Assembly: GCF_932526225.1 (NCBI RefSeq)
Contig: NC_064039.1
Span: 15,022,139 to 15,086,138, forward strand
Direction of reading: 5' to 3'
DNA from: Nematostella vectensis
Lineage: Eukaryota; Cnidaria; Anthozoa; Actiniaria; Edwardsiidae
DNA length: 64,000 nucleotides
Part shown: one piece after another, positions 27,501-35,113 of the stretch
Position numbering within the stretch: the stretch's first letter is position 1
Layout: each line of letters begins with the position of its first letter
Made by a program: the position numbers and the translations under genes
The notes under the pieces: model-generated
Told to the model about the DNA's origin: nothing
Seen by the model: only the letters and a program-made list of their open reading frames with translations
Database searches by the model: none

Positions 27501-27824
27501 AAAACCGCTAATTTTCCTTGTTTGGTGCTTAGAGATTCTATCTCTGCGAGATATAAGTCGGTAAATTCAAAGGTGATTCTCTAAAACAGAGGACGAAACA
27601 GGCGATGATTATATTTCATACATCCCAAGGGCATCGCCATTGCCTAGAAGCGAGAACGCTTTGTCAACCATGGATAAAGCCTTGCCGCACAATTTAGGAA
27701 GGCAGCAATAAGTAAAATAGTGTTTACCTTTAAGATCAGAGATATTTGATGTTGCTGATGAATAAGTTGATAAAATGGCAAAGACCAGAAGAGCAGCTGC
27801 CGTACACTTGCGAAAGACCGTCAT
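1..27824 (-). CDS. Giant mosaic extracellular protein (SRCR x6, fucolectin-like, PA14, MAM x3, LDLa, TSP1-like, D8C), 3' end beyond the window
   Basis: Coding exons, read right to left: 27824-27728, 18109-17798, 17535-17224, 16220-15876, 15700-15389, 15210-14887, 14525-14214, 12447-12344, 11949-11661, 11258-11062, 10124-9961, 9684-9512, 9320-9237, 8582-8386, 8081-8012, 7909-7817, 7700-7450, 7039-6928, 6779-6555, 5969-5862, 5369-5286, 4602-4480, 4090-3849, 3287-3191, 2930-2841, 1935-1673, 1210-1120, 1043-864, 695-498, and the start of another at 58. All junctions are GT-AG and the phases agree throughout, giving 5,449 coding nt (about 1,816 residues) before the edge exon. The first exon encodes a hydrophobic signal peptide (MTVFRKCTAAALLVFAILST). 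The domains are secreted adhesion or recognition modules, so a scavenger-receptor-like or matrix protein is likely; the ligand is unknown. No transmembrane segment is seen before the edge. The gene model is inferred from domain matches and splice phases. The least certain starts are 9320, 8582 and 1043, which I chose because only they keep phase. Confidence 0.85.
498..1043 (-). CDS. D8C (uromodulin/GP2-type) domain of the mosaic gene
   Basis: Exons 1043-864 and 695-498 encode CYDYALLDSVERRVNNTNGT...WYRITGDAGNQMPTDCVP, then TIHLDGEHPRGLYELSKLDY...CCSARENVMVRNCGSYFVY and a closing CPAQVC. The order of cysteines and the WYRhxGxxGxxMPxxCVP core match the D8C domain of uromodulin, GP2 and related proteins, where it precedes EGF/ZP modules. 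I chose the start at 1043 (cgtcattag|CT) because the nearer sites break the frame. The exon ends GGAAA|gtgagt. Confidence 0.85.
1120..2930 (-). CDS. MAM-like domain 3 of the mosaic gene
   Basis: Exons 2930-2841, 1935-1673 and 1210-1120. It opens CSFSDDTCEWKMGQNWK, continues SSYLYYDGASENESNITSPQ and RCFGVWFWSDQKYYKRLITV with SVIASLWSYR, and closes GPKIAFKNATFTKEAC. The usual IAxDDI is replaced by IAFKNA, so this copy has lost the acidic pair. The exon phases are those of the other MAM domains. Confidence 0.75.
2241..2469. mobile_element. MITE family A, copy 1
   Basis: A non-coding element of about 230 bp with terminal inverted repeats. The family consensus end is AAAGCCGCATTGTCACCAGT and onward to ACTTCCGG. 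This copy has a short deletion in its left end. Target-site duplication is not clear. It lies in the intron between exons 2930-2841 and 1935-1673. Confidence 0.8.
3191..4602 (-). CDS. MAM domain 2 of the mosaic gene
   Basis: Exons 4602-4480, 4090-3849 and 3287-3191. The N-terminal strand is HCGFEDALCGLNNQGW, the middle is SLCLQFWYKLRGDSSIAVYK with LVAVWSEEAWGSW, and the C-terminal hallmark is ESVIALDDLNIAHGNC. The intron phases match MAM domains 1 and 3. The central exon is bracketed by minisatellites on both sides: copies of its 3' splice site upstream and of its 5' splice site downstream. Confidence 0.85.
3582..3869. repeat. 42-bp minisatellite made of the MAM2 exon 5' splice junction
   Basis: About seven imperfect copies of a 42-bp unit. 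On the minus strand each contains the last bases of the MAM2 central exon (TTTGTATATGTTC) followed by a copy of its 5' splice site (the true one is CCAG|gtatgtcaag; copies read cagggtttgtcaag). The array directly abuts the exon and stays open in the exon's frame, with an LYMFRVCQGYY-type repeat. Confidence 0.9.
4081..4360. repeat. 40-bp minisatellite made of the MAM2 exon 3' splice junction
   Basis: About seven copies of a 40-bp unit. On the minus strand each holds a pyrimidine tract and a 3' splice site (tgtttactgcatgcag) followed by exon-like bases (GATCATATTTAT). The copy next to the exon is the one I use (exon start 4090). Confidence 0.9.
4780..5293. repeat. 15-bp minisatellite of 5' splice sites after the TSP1-like exon
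   Basis: Roughly 34 copies of a 15-bp unit, minus-strand consensus CCAGAATACgtaagt. Each is a near-perfect copy of the exon end and its 5' splice site. The unit length is a multiple of three, and the exon's frame reads KSRIR repeatedly without a stop. Confidence 0.95.
5286..5369 (-). CDS. Short thrombospondin-type-1-like exon of the mosaic gene
   Basis: The 84-nt phase 1-1 exon encodes SCPVSSVVCETQGRD followed by SAESQSCNTARI. The C..C..QGR...SQ.CN spacing resembles the C-terminal half of a TSP1 repeat, but the Trp-rich front is missing. It ends CAGAATAC|gtaagc. The adjoining intron starts with more than 30 copies of this junction in a 15-bp tandem array, and the exon's frame stays open across the array. 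Confidence 0.55.
5862..6779 (-). CDS. LDL-receptor class A repeats (two complete, one partial) of the mosaic gene
   Basis: Exon 6779-6555 encodes two LDLa modules: FTCNNGECVTKTSRCNG...CVDGSDESGC and FQCSSGECIEVATFCDGKKDC...DRFDETHC. Both carry the calcium-binding acidic cluster. Exon 5969-5862 adds a shorter cysteine segment (CPEVSCPDGTCMTWSEAC) that looks like a degenerate LDLa or link region, then a run of four Asp and three Asn. That exon ends at AACAATG|gtgatg. The assignment of the first two is firm and of the third tentative. Confidence 0.85.
6928..7909 (-). CDS. MAM domain 1 of the mosaic gene
   Basis: Exons 7909-7817, 7700-7450 and 7039-6928 encode a complete MAM domain. It opens with a cysteine strand (CNFSNGLCEGW), has a central CLNFDYKLASDDHSSIEVLL and RVLWSLHG, and ends with the hallmark GIAIRDIQITTEDC. 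MAM domains mediate adhesion or oligomerisation in meprins and receptor phosphatases. The phase pattern (1-1, 1-0, 0-1) is repeated exactly in the other two MAM domains, which supports a common exon origin. Confidence 0.85.
8012..8582 (-). CDS. Linker exons of unknown fold between PA14 and the first MAM domain
   Basis: Exons 8582-8386 and 8081-8012 encode FCCKGLFCPEYGIHLSLTVG and onward to LPRDYAIR, then IVYSFPAELKRSHQRHLGNL. The start at 8582 follows a strong pyrimidine tract (gcattttcag) and gives the required phase; the alternative at 8572 gives a stop. I do not recognise the fold. Its position just after PA14 resembles the post-PA14 strands of fibrocystin-type proteins, but that is weak. 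Confidence 0.5.
8625..9165. repeat. Higher-order tandem repeat, about 127 bp x 4
   Basis: The array consists of short units resembling acacagcccaactgacacc arranged in a longer period of about 127 bp, marked by caggattcccaacc or caggcttcccaacc at about 8730, 8858, 8985 and 9112. It fills the intron between exons 9320-9237 and 8582-8386. Unlike the other arrays it does not carry an obvious copy of a neighbouring exon junction. Confidence 0.9.
9237..11258 (-). CDS. PA14-like domain exons of the mosaic gene
   Basis: Exons 11258-11062, 10124-9961, 9684-9512 and 9320-9237. The segment contains GRYHFLVSCDDECEMWLS, which matches the PA14 core (Y-F-...-DD-...-LWLS). It continues with CRLYYLEAYLRRSQESHMSI and a downstream DLREIPAQRLFW. 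This order resembles PA14 in fibrocystin (PKHD1) and related secreted proteins, where the domain is thought to bind carbohydrate. The first intron (11061-10125) is filled by a minisatellite carrying copies of the exon's own 5' splice site. The start of the last exon (9320, cattcaag|GG) was chosen because the stronger-looking site at 9345 gives a stop codon. Confidence 0.65.
10139..10390. mobile_element. MITE family A, copy 2
   Basis: About 250 bp, with the same inverted ends (GCCGCATTGTCACCAG / CTGGTGACAATGCGG) and the same internal sequence (TTTTTAACGGAAAACGC) as the other copies. It is inserted just upstream of exon 10124-9961. Confidence 0.85.
10545..11075. repeat. About 55-60-bp minisatellite made of the pre-PA14 exon 5' splice junction
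   Basis: About ten diverged copies. On the minus strand each starts AGCATACTTTCAG|gtagtatggt, where the first 13 bases equal the end of exon 11258-11062 and the rest equals its intron start. Spacer sequence aattaagtgacgatgtcaat separates copies. Confidence 0.9.
11661..12447 (-). CDS. Fucolectin/F5-8C-like domain exons of the mosaic gene
   Basis: Two exons (12447-12344 and 11949-11661) encode a domain resembling eel-fucolectin/tachylectin-4 (FTP) or coagulation factor 5/8 type C folds. It begins NVTILELSASSPLSAASIG. It then shows a VRLGREVYIHSVSVTF strand and ends with a cysteine-containing core, CDPPVFGRNVSIEM, followed by LSLCSLNVFTF. The last stretch matches the CxxPxxGRYVxI...LxLCEVxV signature. 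Such domains bind sugars in FTP proteins. Family assignment is by eye. Confidence 0.65.
11985..12190. repeat. Imperfect GTT/GCT-rich microsatellite
   Basis: Trinucleotide-like repeats (TTGTTGTTGCTGTTG variants) in the intron within the fucolectin-like domain. Confidence 0.8.
12530..12596. repeat. (AAC)n microsatellite
   Basis: About 21 uninterrupted AAC units, likely polymorphic in length. Confidence 0.95.
12664..13304. mobile_element. MITE-like element family C
   Basis: About 640 bp bounded by inverted repeats of about 45 bp (CATGCTCGAAGATCCAGCGT ... ACGCTGGATCTTCGAGCATG). It contains an internal hairpin (CTGTGATTGGG / CCCAATCACAG). No coding capacity is recognised. Confidence 0.8.
13396..14190. 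mobile_element. MITE-like element family B, long copy
   Basis: About 795 bp with roughly 80-bp inverted repeats (GCTAGCAGAGGCCTC, then TGTATTTCGCTGGGCTGGCG). The right end lies 24 bases from the SRCR exon ending at 14214. Confidence 0.8.
14214..18109 (-). CDS. Six tandem SRCR-domain exons of the mosaic gene
   Basis: Each SRCR (scavenger receptor cysteine-rich) domain is one symmetric phase 1-1 exon: 18109-17798, 17535-17224, 16220-15876, 15700-15389, 15210-14887 and 14525-14214. Four are exactly 312 nt. Visible hallmarks include GRLELLVNGTWGTV, ARVVCRLLG, a glycine-rich FGPGEG segment, CxGxExSLxxC and a closing GVVCG. SRCR domains bind proteins, glycans or microbial surfaces in other animals (DMBT1, CD163). 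The third domain (16220) is longer and lacks a cysteine at the usual first position. The sixth has an atypical end (ADMCVACG). One domain per phase 1-1 exon fits growth by exon duplication. Confidence 0.9.
16372..16813. mobile_element. MITE-like element family D
   Basis: About 440 bp with inverted ends of about 44 bp: CGCCCGTTTCTCGAAAC ... AATTCTCGGGCCCGAAAAC, mirrored at the right end. It lies in the intron between SRCR exons 2 and 3. Confidence 0.8.
16914..17139. mobile_element. Palindromic MITE family E, copy 1
   Basis: About 226 bp. Nearly the whole element can fold back, with ends GCACACTAGTG / CACTAGTGTGC and repeated TATGTCGTTATGTC motifs around a T-tract centre. Confidence 0.85.
20452..21012. 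mobile_element. Inverted-repeat element family F with dispersed ATTACGCGG motifs
   Basis: About 560 bp, ends GGGCTTCTGGAATTACGCG / GCGCGTAATTCCAGAAGCC. The word ATTACGCG recurs many times near both ends. Long intron 1 of the mosaic gene. Confidence 0.75.
21430..21535. repeat. Possible 3' end of a retroelement
   Basis: A short segment with GCCTCTGGCTTCGGC and TTTCAATAAAAGATTGATTGATT; the terminal short tandem repeat is typical of some non-LTR or SINE tails. No reverse transcriptase frame is attached. Confidence 0.35.
23650..23694. repeat. Perfect 21-bp hairpin
   Basis: Arms of 21 bp (CAAACGTGTTGTTTTAGTAG plus C, and its exact complement) separated by TCC. The flanks share AGGCATTGCCTAAAAGCGGAG with reversed sequence near 21558-21588, so it may be the end of a dispersed element. 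Confidence 0.8.
23996..24065. mobile_element. MITE family B, minimal palindromic copy
   Basis: A 70-bp copy with only terminal sequences: TTCCCTGCTAGCAGAGGC ... GCCTCTGCTAGCAGGGAA around one TIR interior. It looks like an internally deleted form of the element at 13396-14190. Confidence 0.75.
24575..25885. repeat. Poly-G containing tandem array (about 132-140 bp x 5) with an upstream single-copy founder
   Basis: A founder segment at 24575-24637 (CAGAAAATCGACTTGCAAAT ... TTCTCGAAGATAC) recurs in each unit of the array at about 25150-25885. There it is joined to ACCCAGG plus 14-26 Gs and CGAATGGGCTCTCGCTTCGC. The last units lack the G tract. Intron 1 of the mosaic gene. Confidence 0.85.
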
Positions 27825-27847
27825 TGCTTGACAAGTCCACCGCCGAC
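27728..27847 (-). CDS. Signal-peptide exon of the mosaic gene
   Basis: The exon starts after a pyrimidine-rich 3' splice site at 27847, with ATG at 27824-27822. It encodes a basic N-terminus, a hydrophobic core (AAALLVFAIL) and a small-residue region (SSATS) suited to signal peptidase. It ends in phase 1 at AAAG|gtaaac. The next SRCR exon, 9.6 kb away, starts in phase 1, so the two fit. No other exon is evident between them. Confidence 0.75.
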
Positions 27848-28447
27848 CTGAAACCGCACAGATGTGAGCAATTTTGAGAGGGGATAATGATAGAAAAAAA
27901 AGTCTTAATAATGCAAGCCAAACTCTAGACAATAACTAATTGAAAACGTTTACCATCGAAGTTCTAACGTTTAGCTGTGAAAAAGTGATAACGGGAGGTC
28001 TAATATCTTAAACACTTTCGTTAAGATTAAACAGTATGGTTAAGATTTCTTTGGCCATGCAGTGGTTCCCGGCAAAGACACCGTTAGTTTGATCTGTAAG
28101 AATTAACCTTGGTGTACGTGAGAAACCTACCTAATCCCTTACTTGATAGAAGCTACTTACTTATGAAATATTTCTATGAAATATTTATAGCTACTAGATA
28201 TACTATGAACATGGAATCAAATTAGAATAGAGATGATGCAACGATTTCAATTCAAAACGCTTTGTACTAAACTTCAATGCCTCTTATTGTCTCTTGCTAT
28301 TTCTGGAAACAAACACAAAAATGTGACTTTTGTGACTCGATTTTCTGTTTTTTTTTTTACTCGTTCCCTTCCCAATTCAGTCCAAGTTTCAGGCCCTCTT
28401 ATCGTCCCCTTTCAATACCATGAAGCGATAAAGAGTTTTATTTGCCC

Positions 28448-28470
28448 CTCCCCCCCCCCCCCCCCCCCCA
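28448..28470. repeat. Poly-C tract
   Basis: An uninterrupted run of about 20 C residues. Such homopolymers are frequent in this window and usually mark short dispersed elements. Confidence 0.8.
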
Positions 28471-29654
28471 TCACCAGCTTCGAAAAATAAAATCCCCTGA
28501 TACTCTGCTCTAGCTGTTTCCTATTCTTTTTTTCGCCACACTTTCCAAAGTTACCCAAAGAGTTTCCTTTTAAGTGTTAATTATGCGACAAGCGCTTAAT
28601 ATAAACATTTTGACAATACGTGACAATTAAGTGTGGGTGCGGTGAGCACCCATTTCAAATACGATATGTAGGAGATTTGCCGTAATCAGCATTTTTTTCT
28701 GGTATAAAAAATATAAGCACGCGGATAAATAAAAACAAATTCAGGCTCAGAAAGCATTCTTGTTTATATGCCTGTAAACACTGGCATGGCTTTCAGAGAC
28801 CAGGATTCAGCCCATGCTCGAAGTCCGAGGTCTTCGAGCATGGATTCAGCCATTTTATACGTTACCCATGAGCCAATGCGGGTCACAAAAAATGGATTTT
28901 CCAGTACAGCCGTTATCTGGAATAGATAATTATCAAACTATTTCAAGTAAGGTTGACCTGCAACACTCTGTTAACTGTCTGTAACCCGTCTTGCCCTGAG
29001 TATTGCATTAATGTCCAATAAATGTAAATCATCAAAGAATATTTAGCATTTATTCATTTATGATCCTACAGTTTCGAGCAATACGAGTGAATCATCACAG
29101 TTTAGCCTTTTTTGAAAAAGTGAATGAAATAAAAGACAGGTGAAGAGGAACGGCAAAAGTACTCTTTCTGTAATGTCTTATAGACTAGAAGTTTGTTTTG
29201 GATTTCTGTAGGACATTTATGGTCGGTCTACTCGACTTTCAGATTTACGTTAACGGCCCAAACCCCAAATTGTGGTCAAAATTCACACGATATACAATTT
29301 GTAGACAAATTATTTTATATGACAGCTTGAAATCCATATTTGAATGAATTTTCTATTTGATTGTTGTTGATTTGGCAATATGGACCACCTCGCCGCTTAT
29401 ATTTGTCTTGATTGGCAACTGAAATATTCGATCAAATCCAAGACACGCAGAGTGATAACTCGACTTAATAAAAAATATATTTTGACATACAACATATGGC
29501 ACTCTGTAGGAACGTTCCAAGAAAGCAGCTTTGCTTTTTTTTTATTAGAGTTTTCTTGCCTTAATGACTTAGTGGCTTTGCGACTATTATCGATTTTCAG
29601 AAAAAAGAGTCATGACAAATTTGTCATTTTCGAAGGTCAGGCATTTGATATAGA

Positions 29655-30185
29655 CAAGCCCGTACCCCGGATTTTTCTTGGGTGTGCGAAATTCGAAAAA
29701 GTGGACCAAATTTTTCCGGGGGGGGAGAGGGTTGGGGATGGACTTTCGGCCATTGTGGGGAGGGTTGGGGATGGACTTTCGGCCATTGTGGGGAGGGTTC
29801 GGGTTGGACTTTCGGCCGTTGTGGGGAGGGTTCGGGTTGGACTTTCGGCTATTGTGGGGAGGGTTGGGGATGAAGTTTCGGCCATTGTGGGGAGGGTTCG
29901 GGTTGGACTTTCGACCATTGTGGGGAGGGTTCGGGTTGGACTTTCGGCCGTTGTGGGGAGGGTTCGGGTTGGACTTTCGGCCGTTGTGGGGAGGGTTCGG
30001 GTTGGACTTTCGGCCGTTGAGGGGAGGGTTCGGGTTGGACTTTCGGCCGTTGAGGGGAGGGTTCGGGTTGGACTTTCGGCCGTTGAGGGGAGGGTTCGGG
30101 TTGGACTTTCGGCCGTTGAGCGGGTACGAACGCAGCCCCCTGAACCCTTCCCCCCCCCCCCCCCCCCCCAGGGTACGGGCCTGAC
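29655..30185. mobile_element. Poly-G element with an internal 33-bp minisatellite
   Basis: Ends GCCCGTACCC / GGGTACGGGC are inverted. Inside are a G tract, about 12 copies of a 33-bp unit (GGACTTTCGGCCGTTGTGGG, then GAGGGTTCGGGTT) and a C tract. The array is open in several frames only because 33 is divisible by three; I do not regard it as protein-coding. A shorter relative lies at 56062-56418. Confidence 0.75.
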
Positions 30186-31470
30186 AGGTGATAAGAAAAA
30201 AATGACATGCGTTGATACCTTTGGAAAACCCTAGCACCATTGCTATAGCCTAGCTATTACACTAACTACTGTAAGACTAGCCTTGTTTCCTATGAAAATG
30301 TACACAGGCAATGAGATATCTAGATTGACTTTTATACCGCAGACCTCAAACAGATGGGTAACTTTGTTGGAGGAACAAGAATAAGCAATAAAACTGTAAC
30401 TTGAAAGCGAAATATCAATATGTATTCTCCTAAGCTGTAGTTATCGTGCTTGTGTAAATTTAACTTAGCTCCACTCTCTGAGTGCTCATTTAAAGATTAA
30501 ATTAAACTTTTTTTTTAGAAAATATGTCAAAAAGAGAAATTAAATTAAGCCGTACTCACATTTATCTTTATATCAAAAATAAATAGAAAGGGTGAAGTTG
30601 GGTCTAATGTAGATGCAATGAGAAATGAAGTAAAACAGGAAATCCAATATTCTTTATATTATTGTCTTGTGAGCTTTAAGAGCTGGTTATCAGCAGATTT
30701 GGTCTGAGACACCGCTCCTTGCGAACAGACATAAAGAAAGTTGTCTCAGTCAGGTAAGGGTAGATAAATTTTTAAAAAGGGTTCTATGAAAAAAAAAAAC
30801 GGTGAATCGCTTTCTTTTTACTAAATATTTCGAAATGCGACAAATATCAAGTAGATATAAAAATAGAGTTTATAGGGTCAAAAAAATTAAAATGTGTAAA
30901 AGGAATTCTGGTTCACTCAGTTCACTTCTTTATCCAGTCCATTCGATATGCAAAAAGACATCATGTCTATCGTGGTATAGTTTTTGAACAGCGACTCGCG
31001 TTAAACCAAATCAAATCTTACCTTAAAGGGAAAAGCCACTTGACGGATTTATGCAAAAGATTTCAAGTTTCCGTATCAACCTTGAAAAGGCAAAATGACA
31101 ATAATAAATTACTACAATTTAAAGTATAGAAGAATAATCGAGTGGATATATTGTTCGTTTGTGATGGATGGGGATATGATATTGTTAACGGATTATCTAA
31201 ACATGACTCGCGTTATTACCATGCTTCGCGAAACGAAGGGGAGTTTTCCATTTCCTTGCACCAAACGAAACTAGCACGCTGTGGAACTTTATTTAAAGAA
31301 ACTCTCAAAGCGTTAGTCTGATTGCTATTGCTCTTGAAGCCGTGAAACGTGAAACCCCATTTCTGACTTTGAAACATGATCTATGCACACATTTACCACG
31401 CGGAATTACGTCGGCAACAGATTTTCTATAACCACCAATATAAGTAAAAACAAGCAATAGAAAAACTCAC

Positions 31471-31570
31471 CTACACCGAAGATCTGAAAAGCGCAACGTC
31501 GCCTTGCAACCAGCAGAAACACCGATGTGTTTGTCTTGAAACACCGATCTATTGCGATCACTTCTTTATA
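31471..31570 (-). promoter_or_regulatory. Probable core promoter and non-coding first exon of the mosaic gene
   Basis: On the minus strand TATAAAG occupies 31570-31564. About 95 bases downstream is a strong 5' splice site (TAG|gtgagt, exon end 31471). This would give a short untranslated exon of about 65 nt starting near 31,537. The exon carrying the start codon is preceded by a good 3' splice site (ggtttcag, exon start 27847), so an upstream untranslated exon is required. Linking the two is inference; cap-site or RNA-seq data would settle it. Confidence 0.45.
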
Positions 31571-34500
31571 TCTGCCTCATAGTCAGTAGGAAAGAACGTT
31601 TTTCCCAGGAGGGAATAAAATGATTGCTCGCACAATTTATAATTGGCGCGTTTCGATAGCAATGAAATGTTTAGTCATCAGTCAATAAGAGGTGACGTTA
31701 GAGCTATTCATAAAATTTGTTGAGATCAAGAACTAGGAAGAATTGGAAATAAGAGTCTTAAAATATTAAGGGAATTCCGCACCTGGGAAAACAAGTAGAA
31801 CAGGATTGCTGAGAGATGACAACTTAATTGAAACATCCTGTCATAATTCTATCGTGGAGTGTGAGAAATCTGTATAGCACGATCGTATAAAACTACTGGT
31901 TCGGATAGGGAGGGAGGGGAGGGTAAGATAGCCAGTTTTGCTATGTTTAAATAGAAGAGAATAATCACTTTTACTTTGTCAGGTGCGTACCCAGGATTGG
32001 CTAAGGGGGGGGGGGGGGGGGGGGGGGTGCGTAGTCGTAGGTATCGTATAGAAAAAGCATAGACTTTGAAGACCCCCCTGTGTACGCGCCTGTTTGTGGT
32101 TATGCAATCGAAATAATTCAGAACAGACTCAGCCCAATGTTTGATCCATAAACATAAAGTTTGATTTAAAATGGTTATCATTTTGAAATGTCTTACCAAA
32201 CCATTTTCACAAATATGCGCTGGAGAGTTAATTTTGATCAGTTGAAATATTAAAAAGAAGAAAAACGATATGCGAGGTGTTAAACGGAAGTGAAAGAAAT
32301 AACAATTATAAAATGAGTAAACCTATTGATCAATTTCAGAAAGCAGAATTAAGATTAAATGTGAAAATGCCAAGAATAATGAAGTAGAATCGAAGATCAA
32401 CAAAGAAAGATGCTACAAAGATCGTTTTGAACGTTTAGGTTTTATTTTGTTCCTTTTTTTCCCTATCGGGCACTTTCAATATCGAGCATAATAACGATGC
32501 ACTTTTAGCTTAAACCAAAACAAGTACTTATGGCTCGATTTCGTGATAGTCACTTAGCGACAAGCTCAGCAAAGCCAGAGGCAAAGAACGGTACAATATA
32601 TTATATAGAGACGCGAACGACGACGCAGTAGACTACACTAAAGCAAGGGAAACACAATAAACAGAATAGTAAAATGATTCAAGTACCATAGCGAAACATG
32701 GTGATTCAATAAGTTTGAGTAAAACCGGCTGTTATAGCAAAGAGAATAGAGAGAGTCATGCGTGTAAAGGGAGATAATAGGGGGACAGAAATGGGTAGAT
32801 AGGAATAAAATAGTGTTGCAACCGGAATAGAGTACAGTATTTTGACAAAAAGGAGTTTAAACAAAGAAAACCAATAAAAAATAAGTCATAATGGTAATTG
32901 GACAGGTAAAACCAGAATACTAAAACAACTACTCACAGGTATAAGAGGAAGTCAGTTATTATAAACAAAAATATCTTTTTCATATTAATCACGTATATTA
33001 ATTGACTTCCATTTCATATTTTTTAATGTGTGAGAAGTGTTTTTATATAATCCTAGTTTTACCTGTAAAATTATTGTCAAACAAGCTGCAGAAAAAAATC
33101 TTGGTGGTCTGCGTAGGCGTCGTGGAAAAAAGAAATAAATTATCACGGGGTTGCAGTTACATGTTCAACCCCGTCTCTGGAATATGCGCTCGGATGCCGA
33201 AAACAAGAACAACGAAAAATGCCAGCATAAGCCTTCAACCCGATGTTGATGATTTCTGGGGTATTTGTGAGATTGTCAAATTAGAACAACCACCTCCATA
33301 ACTTGGATAAATATTAAAAAATATGAAGAGATGAACGGCCTTGAATAGCTGCCGGGTCAAACCGAGTTTTACCTCAAAAGATCAATTCGTACGGCGTCCT
33401 GGCGTTCTGTCCGAGCAGCCAAGGAAACCCGGTAAATCTAAAAGCACATTGCTTTGCCTTTAGGAAAAAATTGTATGCACCTGTTGTAAATAATGTTTTG
33501 CACGCGAGAACTCATGTGTCGTAGCCAGCAGTGGCTCATGGGTAACGTATAAATGGTTGAATTTTGGTCTTTGAAAATTATTAATGTCTACAGGCACAAA
33601 AACATAAATGCTTCAGCTTACAAAACCAGATTTTTGCGCTTATTTGGTAATTTATTTGATATCCATGTAGCACTGCGTGTTACGATGCATGGATTCTCCG
33701 AGTGCAACCATATTTAAAAATAGGGTTCAACAAAATCCGGAAGTCGACTCCAGAGTCGACTACCAGTTTTTGGTGAACCATATTTATACTCTGGTAAACG
33801 AACAAGACAATTCTTATTTATTCTTATTTGAAGGCGTATAATTCCTCAAAATCATAGTAGAGAATAGATATGCAGACTGCAAAAACCGCAGGACCGTAGT
33901 ACACTGCACTAAAACGTTTTGAATCACTTTACTAAAAGATTTGGAAACAAAAACGAAAGACATAAATGACGACAGACAATAGGAGAAACATCGCCATGGT
34001 AATGTTTCAGGCGCTCTATACGGGTATCAGAAACGAGACTGCCTAATTAGGACTACGGCAGTGTAAGAGACTAAATTATAGCAGAAAAATGAAAAGTGCT
34101 TCTTCCTTCAAGGGTACGGAGTATGATAATGCACTAACGTTTATTGTGATAGGTGAGGCAGCAGACAAGACTCTTTTATAAGATAGTCTATCACTGTTAA
34201 AATAGACGTACAACTATTCCAGGCCTTTCATCTCTTTATCGTCTTTTCTTTGAATATTTATCAAAATTGTGGTATATTGGGCGTTATTCTAATTTAAAAA
34301 TCTGAAATCTTGTTCGTTTTTTCTTTTAATAGTTTTAAGCTAACAATGTTCTAAAAGTGTTTTCCGATGTCAACTATGCTATCTCTTTTTGAAACGCAAA
34401 AATCTAATTGTTGTGACTATGAAAGTAGTTATACTTAGTATTATACATTGTTAAAATATCTTTTTACCTCTTGACGCAAATGGGTATCGAGTGCCATATG

Positions 34501-34845
34501 AAATCATCTTCTTGTTTGTGAAGCACAGAGAACGAAGAGAACAATTTTCGGAAAAATGAGCTCTCTGCCACCAGATATCTTTGCATTAAAAATAATGTTT
34601 TCATTGCTATATTGGATTTCCTTGACCCTTTTGTATAAAGACTTATTTTAAAGACTGCATTTTTATCCACCCTCCCATATATGCTAAAGGCTTTTTTTTT
34701 ATCTCTAGTCCAAGAAAACGATCAGACATTAATCTTTCCAACACCACCTTCAGACTTGAATTTGAGTTTTAACATCACAGTGGGAAAAAAACTAGAAATA
34801 CCATTACTACAATACGACAATAACAAATGTACAAGCGAGTAAAGA
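31571..34845. other. Intergenic region between the mosaic gene promoter and the UROS 3' end
   Basis: It contains one poly-G element (31979-32093). Near 33525-33560 is a segment (CTCATGGGTAACGTATAAA) that recurs reversed at 28848-28880, so it is probably a dispersed repeat. Several small reading frames occur, but none looks like a known protein. Confidence 0.5.
31979..32093. mobile_element. Short poly-G element
   Basis: About 115 bp with ends CAGGTGCGTACCCAGGA / TGTGTACGCGCCTG and a G tract of about 20. It belongs to the same class as the elements at 29655 and 56062. It sits about 410 bases upstream of the TATA box of the mosaic gene. Confidence 0.6.
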
Positions 34846-34851
34846 TTTATT
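34846..34851 (-). terminator. Likely UROS polyadenylation signal (AATAAA)
   Basis: AATAAA on the minus strand lies about 265 bases downstream of the UROS stop codon. It is followed by a T-rich stretch. The position is typical of a short 3' UTR. There is no direct evidence of cleavage here. Confidence 0.45.
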
Positions 34852-35113
34852 TGCGTTGCTACATATTTCACTTCATTTTACTTTCCCTTAATGATAATAT
34901 ATGTAATAAGTTGGTTAATTCGAGGTCAACCCTACATGAAACAATAATCTTATACCTATCCCACTAAATAATGTATTCACCAATTATATTTCTAAATACT
35001 GCACACTAAAATGATGCATCTTATTCTGTTAACCTGCTTCGCACTACATCATTGTTTCCTTTTAATTATCAGTCTACAGACAGACCATGATAATAGAGGG
35101 GGATGGAAGGAGG

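Larger units (their letters stand above)
18110..27727 (-). other. Intron 1 of the mosaic gene (9.6 kb)
   Basis: No exon is recognised between the signal-peptide exon and the first SRCR exon. It holds the family F and B elements, the 21-bp hairpin, a possible retroelement tail, the poly-G tandem array, and a short local duplication near 18540-18620 (GCAGAGCCAGCGCGG / GCGGAGCCAGCTCGG). The rest is AT-rich sequence in which I see nothing. Confidence 0.6.

Noticed and set aside
29380-30240. Long reading frames on both strands over the 33-bp repeat (GLDFRPLWGGF, NPNPPHNGRKS)
   Set aside because: The array is open in several frames simply because the unit is divisible by three. It lies inside a mobile element bounded by inverted ends.
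33002-33301. Plus-strand 99-codon frame with a hydrophobic start
   Set aside because: No recognisable domain and no flanking exon signals; probably chance in AT-rich sequence.
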